From Carnegiea gigantea (Eukaryota; Streptophyta; Magnoliopsida; Caryophyllales; Cactaceae): a DNA stretch of 64,000 nt. Of this stretch, positions 58,942 through 64,000 are shown one piece after another. Below the pieces are notes generated by a model, which was given only the letters and a program-made list of their open reading frames with translations, was not told the DNA's origin and did not search any database. Position 1 is the first letter of the stretch. Every line of letters starts with the position of its first letter. The DNA lies in NCBI GenBank assembly GCA_029747015.1, contig JAKOGI010000081.1:1159001-1223000 (forward strand). The letters run 5' to 3'. The position numbers and the translations under genes were made by a program.

Positions 58942-58999
58942 TGGCGCCGTTGCCGGGGATCGAACCCGGGTCACCCGCGTGACAGGCGGGAATACTCAC
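58942..58999 (-). tRNA. tRNA-Asp(GUC)-derived fragment, not a gene
   Basis: The minus strand reads GTGAGTATTCCCGCCTGTCA, then the rest of the anticodon arm, the variable loop, the T arm (GGGTTCGATCCCCGG) and CAACGGCGCCA including the 3' CCA. The anticodon loop CTGTCAC holds GTC. The first ~18 nucleotides of the tRNA (acce­ptor 5' strand and most of the D arm) are missing. It is continuous with an LTR primer site, so it is a copy of the primer tRNA. Confidence 0.92.
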
Positions 59000-59373
59000 A
59001 TAAATTAACAATGAAATTTAAACACATAAATCGACCAAAACCAATACAAGAATCAAAATCAACAAAACATAATTAACAAGAACATAAAAAAAACTAGAGA
59101 GATAAAAGAGAAGGAAACTTAGTCTTGAATTGATGAAGAACTTGAAATCCAAAGGTTGAATCCAATGTTACAATCTTCAATCCTAAACTAATCTCCCTTG
59201 TTAACTAAAATCTAACCTAAACTAATCCTACAAAATCGCCAGAGCAAAGACCCCCAACGACCGAACGAACTCCCAACGACCGACGAACCGAACTCTCTCG
59301 CGAAGACGCCCGAACGAAGCTTAAATAGAAAAACCGAGGCCCGACGAACTGGGGGGGTGGCCTGACCGTGCCA
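58998..59373 (-). repeat. partial LTR, minus orientation (5' part)
   Basis: From TGGCACGGTCAGGCCACC (59373) to TGTTAATTTATGT (58998). It is the reverse complement of 57809-58182 and is preceded on the minus strand by a purine-rich TTTAGGGGAG. Confidence 0.8.
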
Positions 59374-59956
59374 CTCCCCTAAATGCAAAAAGAGAAGAAA
59401 AATTTGTACAAAAAGGAGAAAAAATGAAAAAGTTATACAAAAATGAAAAATTTTCACAAAAATAAGAAGAAAAATGGGAGATGACCCCACCCCCACACCT
59501 AAATATCACAATGTTCTCATTGGGAGCCGTGAGTCATCACCAACACACAAAAATAAAGAAAGACAAAATCAAACACAAGAAAAACAAAAATTGACAAAAA
59601 TATACACAAGCTAATACACTCTCCCAAAAATACAATTCTCACCCAAAACAACAACACGATCAAACATAAATACAAACTAACACCACCAAAAATAAATGTA
59701 GACCAATCCAATAACACCACCAATCACAACACAATAAAAATCTACAAAGAGACAAAAATGGTGATCATAGCCAATAACGGCTCAACAACATCCAAATTTC
59801 ACCACAAGATGATCACCAACTAAAAACACAATCCTAATATTCACAACTAAACAAAAACAAAAAGGGAAGAAAAGAAAAATAAAAAGAAGGGGGGAAAGAG
59901 AAGAGTGAGAACGAATATACCAGGTCGGGTACAGAATGTACCCAAACTACACCTCG

Positions 59957-61236
59957 CTAGGACGAGGTTGGGGAAGCGCGAGGAGCATCAGCCACTCCTC
60001 GGCGGCCCAACTCAGATGCCGTCAACGCTCGCAGAAGTTTATCAAACACCTGAGCCTGCAACTCAGATGAGTGTAAGTAAGAGCACTTAAATAGGAATGC
60101 AGAAATAATAGTAAGTGCTCTCCTAAATTTATCAAATGCCTTAGAAAAATCAGTAGAATGATTGAATTCAATAGGAAAGATGATTTTTCCAGGCATGTCC
60201 TCTAGGTATAGACTATAAGGGTCAAGGGAGGGGTCATACCCTCTAAAGGCACATAGGGACTCCATACAGTCTATCTCATTCCCCTCAAGCATATCATGAC
60301 ATGCAACGAGTGATAAATTATGGTACTCAGGGGAAGAGGAGGGTAGTGAACATGAAGAAGCATGAGAAATATCAAGGGGTTGAGGGATACATGGTCAGTA
60401 AGATCAGGACTAGATGAAACTACAGCCACAGCATCCACACAGGACTCCCCCTCGAGAATTTTGTCAAGATCCTGCACCTCACTACAAGTACTGTCTGACT
60501 CAAGACAGAAATCATCCCCATCGACCCTAGCACCAACACAAGATGTCGCACCTACCCCGAACTCCGTCGACTGAGCTAAAGGGAAAGGTGGATCAGTATA
60601 GGTCAAAGTGTTGTCCTTAAATCTGCTAGGTAGGGATGGAGAAACAAGAGGTAGAGTAGGTAAGGGAGGGTCGAGCACCTCCTCTAGTCTGGACTCTAGA
60701 GGAGGAAAAGACGCACTATCATCACACAGATTGACATCAAGTCTAGGAGCACTAGAACTAGGGTCAATCTTGGGTGATAGGTCATACTCCCGCGATTTAT
60801 TAACAAACTCAGCAAACTCAACTTATTGCTTGTTCATGGCCTCTATCATACTAGAAATTCTAGCAAAACCATCAGCAGAAATACGATAGGGACAAGAAAC
60901 ACTATCATGGTCAGAACGATGGCAGATCTCAGATGCAAGAGGTGTATAATTAGGAATGCAGGGGGATGGGATGGATGAAGTAAATCGACTAGTCTCAAAT
61001 TCATAAGTATCCCTAGCCAACCACTCAAGTAATTCCCAAGCTTCATCAACGTTTCGAGCACAGAAGTCCCAATGCTCCAAAAGAGCACGGGTCTCACAAG
61101 TCACACCCTCATAGACCATGTTCAAAATTTCCCACTTCTCGAAGCAATAACCACAATGAGCAAGAAAAGCATGTAATCTATCATAGTATTGCCAAAACAA
61201 TTCATGCTCATGTTGAGGGAAGTGGAAAGGAGACAT
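59957..61236 (-). pseudogene. gag-only frame of the inverted element
   Basis: From ATG 61236 (MSPFHFPQHEHELFWQYYDR) it continues FEKWEILNMVYEGV, LLEHWDFCARNVDEAWELLE and WLARDTYEFE, matching the retrotransposon gag core (PF03732-like) of Athila-type elements. A single TAA at 60823-60825 and one frameshift near 60310 interrupt an otherwise open frame. The frame continues through an acidic, Ser/Pro-rich middle and a C-terminal part (IIFPIEFNHSTDFSKAFDKF) to 59957. No protease, RT or integrase follows. Confidence 0.65.
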
Positions 61237-61343
61237 ATTTTCTTTTTTTGAAATTTTTGATTTTTTTTTTTTTGATTTTTTTGGATTTTCTAAAGGCCTA
61301 GTCTCGAATGCTGAAGTAAACCCCAATATTGAAAAACGCCAAT

Positions 61344-61361
61344 TCCCCGGCAACGGCGCCA
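61344..61361 (-). other. tRNA-Asp primer-binding site
   Basis: TGGCGCCGTTGCCGGGGA on the minus strand, 6 bp after the LTR end. After about 18 bp it departs from tRNA sequence (AATTGG), the normal condition. This contrasts with the 58-bp extension at 58942. Confidence 0.9.
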
Positions 61362-61367
61362 AAAACT

Positions 61368-62145
61368 TGTTGCAAGAAAAACAAAGTTTTAATATTTATA
61401 AACCCCAAGTGTAAGGTGTATCGTTGAGTACTTGGGGTGTCGTCCGCAGGGAATTGTGTTTTCAACTACCAGAGTTTACTAGAGCGTCTCAATCTAGGCG
61501 TGATCAACAGTGAAGGAGGGGAACTAAACTACGCTACAAATGTAGAAACAAGCGACTTGGAATTGTGATTTTACCAATTAGTGAACCAACTAATCAATAC
61601 GAGTCCTAACCCACCCAAACTACGCTATGAACAAGAGATGGTCGGTTGCACCATCAAAGACCACCCAAGCCCTCTCTCAAGGGTCATGAGCTAGTCTAAT
61701 TCGTGTAACCACCTACTTTCGTGGGGTTAGTCGAATTAGACCACAAAACTAGCAACCCTGGACCTAGCTCGATTCGGATACTACTTTCGTGTCCCGAACT
61801 CGGCCATTCCCTCTCCACACTAGCAAATTGACCTCACCTCTCAGCATAAGTCAATCGCCCAAAAATATGGATGAAAATCCTCTCAGGCATTTCATCAGAC
61901 ATTTCATCGAACACTTGGCGGGCGTGAAGGAAAACTCTAAGTTCTAGGCATAGATTGGGTATGGTTAGGCCTAGTACAAGATCAATTAGCCATCAAGAGG
62001 CTAATCACAATTCAAGCCAACACAATCTACCAACAAATCATGAAAAACGCGTGAAAACCTAAACTAACCAACAAGAACATAAACTTGAAGAACAAAACGG
62101 AATGAAATAAAACGAATCTAAACAACTAAACAACATAAATTAACA
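61368..62145 (-). repeat. partial LTR, minus orientation (3' part)
   Basis: From TGTTAATTTATGTTG (62145) to CTTGCAACA (61368). It corresponds to 58170-58935 of the complete LTR, with high visible identity. Confidence 0.85.
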
Positions 62146-62150
62146 GGGGT

Positions 62151-64000
62151 CTTGCATATCCTCTTTTGTACAGTTCCCTTAAAATAGTTAGTCCCATGTT
62201 GCTTCTTTTTTTTTTTTTTTTTCAACATTCCAACTTCCCTTGGATTATCCAGGAGGTTTTCATTCTCTAGCTAATCTATGATAAGTGGTATCTACGTATT
62301 CAACTATATGGCTCCACTCAGCTTCAAGCTCTTTTCTGATATGAATAACCCACCAATTGCACATCATTAAAAAGCCCGACATTCTCTACCTCTTGGATGT
62401 TGTATATCCCCAAGCCTGCTATAGTTACCATATAATTTTGCCTCATTGTTGGTGGAAAGGAATGGAAACCTTAGGGCATGATCATATTTCTTTCCCTCTA
62501 TAGAGATTAGGATTAATCTAAACATCAACCTATTTTTTGTGGGGGATCCATCTGTATGGACTATCCACTAGTGTGGTTCGAGCTCTAGGTCTTTATCTTT
62601 GGGCCTATACTTTTTCAGGAAATCTAATAGAGTTTGGGCTTTGATTGCTGTCCTAAGTCTGTACTTTATGTCAAACCTTGACAGTGCTACTGCCCAAACT
62701 ATCATCCTTCCTCAATATCGTACTTCGACAATATATATTTAGTGGCTGATCCATTAAGATCTTAACTAGATGTGCTTTCTTGTTATCATGACTAGGGCCA
62801 GTATGAGCTTTTGAATATTTACAAAATTTAGCTCTATACCTATCAAGACATAGCTGATAAAGTAGATAGGAATTTGTCTCTTGTCTTCTTCTGTTGCTAA
62901 CAAATACATATGAAGATCGTTTCTAAGATAACGGTTGTAGAGAAAAGGTATCTCATACTTATACTACTTATATTGTTTGAACATTGCCTCTACTTCTTCA
63001 GTCAATCTAAAGTCTTTAATTGACCTTACAAACTTGAGAAACGGGGGAACTTTTGTGCGAAGTTAGAAATAAATCTGCCCATCACTGTCATGCAGCTGGT
63101 CAGTTTTTGAACTTCCTTCATAGTTTTGGGTTTAGTATCTCTAAGAGTGCCTTTACTCTTTCAAGATTTGTTTAAATCCTTCTTTAATTGATTATAAACC
63201 CTAGGAATTTATCTGATGATACTCCAAAAACACACTTTTTGGGATTCACCTTTATACCAAACCTTCTTAGAATATTGAAGTCTCCTTCAGATTCAGAAGA
63301 TGTTGATCTAAAGTTATAAACATAACAAAATCATCGATGTACACTTTCATGTTTTTGCTAATTTGCCTTTGAAAGAGCTTGTTGATAAACCTCTTAGATA
63401 TGGCATTAATATTCTCCAAACCAAATGGTTTGGCCTTATAATAGTTCAACCCTGGTATGTGATGAAGGTCGTCTACTTCTAATCCCATTCCCACATAGGT
63501 ATTTGGTGAAAACCAGAGTAGGCATCCATGAATGTCTAGTAACCATGACCACTGGTTGAATCCACCAATTGACTAATCATTGGAAGTAAGAAGCTATCTT
63601 AACGACAAGCCTGGTTTGGTCAGTGTAATCTGCGAACATCCTCTATGAATGATTGGGCTTTTTCACCATCACCACATTTACCAACCAGTTAGGATAATAG
63701 TATTCCTTGATGAATCTTGCATCTAACAACTTCTGCACTTCTTGTAACACTGCCTGAATATTGTCAGGGATAAAATGTCTCCTTTTTCACTTCACAAGCT
63801 TTGCCTGGAGGATTTATGACTAAATTATGAACCATAATATTATATCCATTCTCAACATCTCATTTGCTACATTAGCAAACACATCTGTAGGTGACACAAT
63901 ATGGATATCAGTGCTTTCTAGAAGGAGAGTTACATGTTATACACCAATCTACAATCTCCTAAACTAATCATAGGCTAGGGGTACCCCAGAAATTGACCCT
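62151..64000 (-). pseudogene. Tat-like gypsy pol (RT, RNase H, aRH), runs off right edge
   Basis: The minus strand shows NVVMVKKPN, then AKPFGLENINAISKRFINKL and MKVYIDDFV (the YVDD box as YIDD) at 63494-63267. A decayed RNase H follows, then an archaeal-type RNase H (VHTDGSPTKN, DHALRFPFLSTNNEA, SDVQLVV) and ELYKRGYARP at 62151, where the insertion begins. Many stops and frameshifts. The frame continues at 57528. The dual RNase H puts it in the Tat clade, but it is clearly older than the copy at 26.3 kb. Confidence 0.8.

Larger units (their letters stand above)
57534..62145 (-). mobile_element. rearranged inverted non-autonomous gypsy element (Athila-like), 4.6 kb
   Basis: Flanked by GGGGT at 57529-57533 and 62146-62150. 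Plus-strand order: a complete LTR in plus orientation (57534-58935), its primer site extended into tRNA-Asp sequence (58942-58999), then in minus orientation a partial LTR (58998-59373), an internal region with a gag-only frame (59374-61343), the primer site (61344-61361) and the rest of an LTR (61368-62145). The two minus-strand LTR parts overlap by 13 bp and together make about one LTR. No pol is present, as in TR-GAG-type elements. It splits a codon of the Tat-like pol; removing the insertion and one GGGGT restores the frame. Confidence 0.85.

Noticed and set aside
58942..58999. A functional tRNA-Asp gene
   Set aside because: The 5' acceptor strand and most of the D arm are missing, CCA is encoded, and it is continuous with an LTR primer site.

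Overview
The window looks like nuclear DNA of a flowering plant. It holds one conserved single-copy gene with long introns, AT-rich intergenic DNA, and a dense set of plant-type transposable elements: Tat-lineage Ty3/gypsy, a Cassandra TRIM, Copia, L1-type LINE, hAT and PIF/Harbinger MITEs. All coordinates and translations were read by eye from the sequence; no alignment or database search was run.

Layout. (1) 1-15.55 kb, minus strand: the 5' part of a dihydroxyacetone kinase gene. Seven exons encode the first 167 residues and the gene runs off the left edge. Its introns are full of LINE fragments in both orientations, a possible solo LTR and small tandem duplications. (2) 15.6-26.3 kb: intergenic DNA with an inverted-repeat element carrying four ~175-bp units, an interleaved A-B-A'-B' pair of Harbinger inverted repeats with a hAT MITE nested inside, and a tandem segmental duplication whose second copy carries another hAT MITE. 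(3) 26.308-41.646 kb: a 15.3-kb Tat/Retand-like gypsy element with recognisable LTRs, decayed gag and pol (protease, RT, RNase H, a second archaeal-type RNase H, integrase), then about 8.7 kb of extra sequence before the 3' LTR. That extra region has two arrays of a ~59-bp hairpin-forming repeat and a cluster of ANTISENSE reading frames: one larger frame plus five diverged copies of one ~150-residue protein family, most with their own TATA box and three promoters with a G-box about 65 bp further upstream. (4) 41.7-51 kb: a tandem repeat split by a solo LTR, the last exon of a hAT transposase, a Copia remnant interrupted by a hAT MITE, and a Cassandra TRIM whose LTRs carry 5S-rRNA-like sequence. 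(5) 51-56.8 kb: AT-rich DNA with little recognisable content. (6) 56.8-64 kb, minus strand: an older Tat-like pol split by a 4.6-kb insertion with a 5-bp target duplication. The insertion is a rearranged, inverted non-autonomous gypsy element with a gag-only frame, whose head-to-head junction contains 58 bp complementary to the 3' three quarters of tRNA-Asp(GUC).

The kinase is the only gene that looks functional. The two strongest candidates for undescribed biology are the multi-copy antisense gene family with a repeated promoter module inside the Tat element, and the tRNA-Asp-containing inverted LTR junction, which reads as a fossil of reverse transcription that ran through its primer tRNA.
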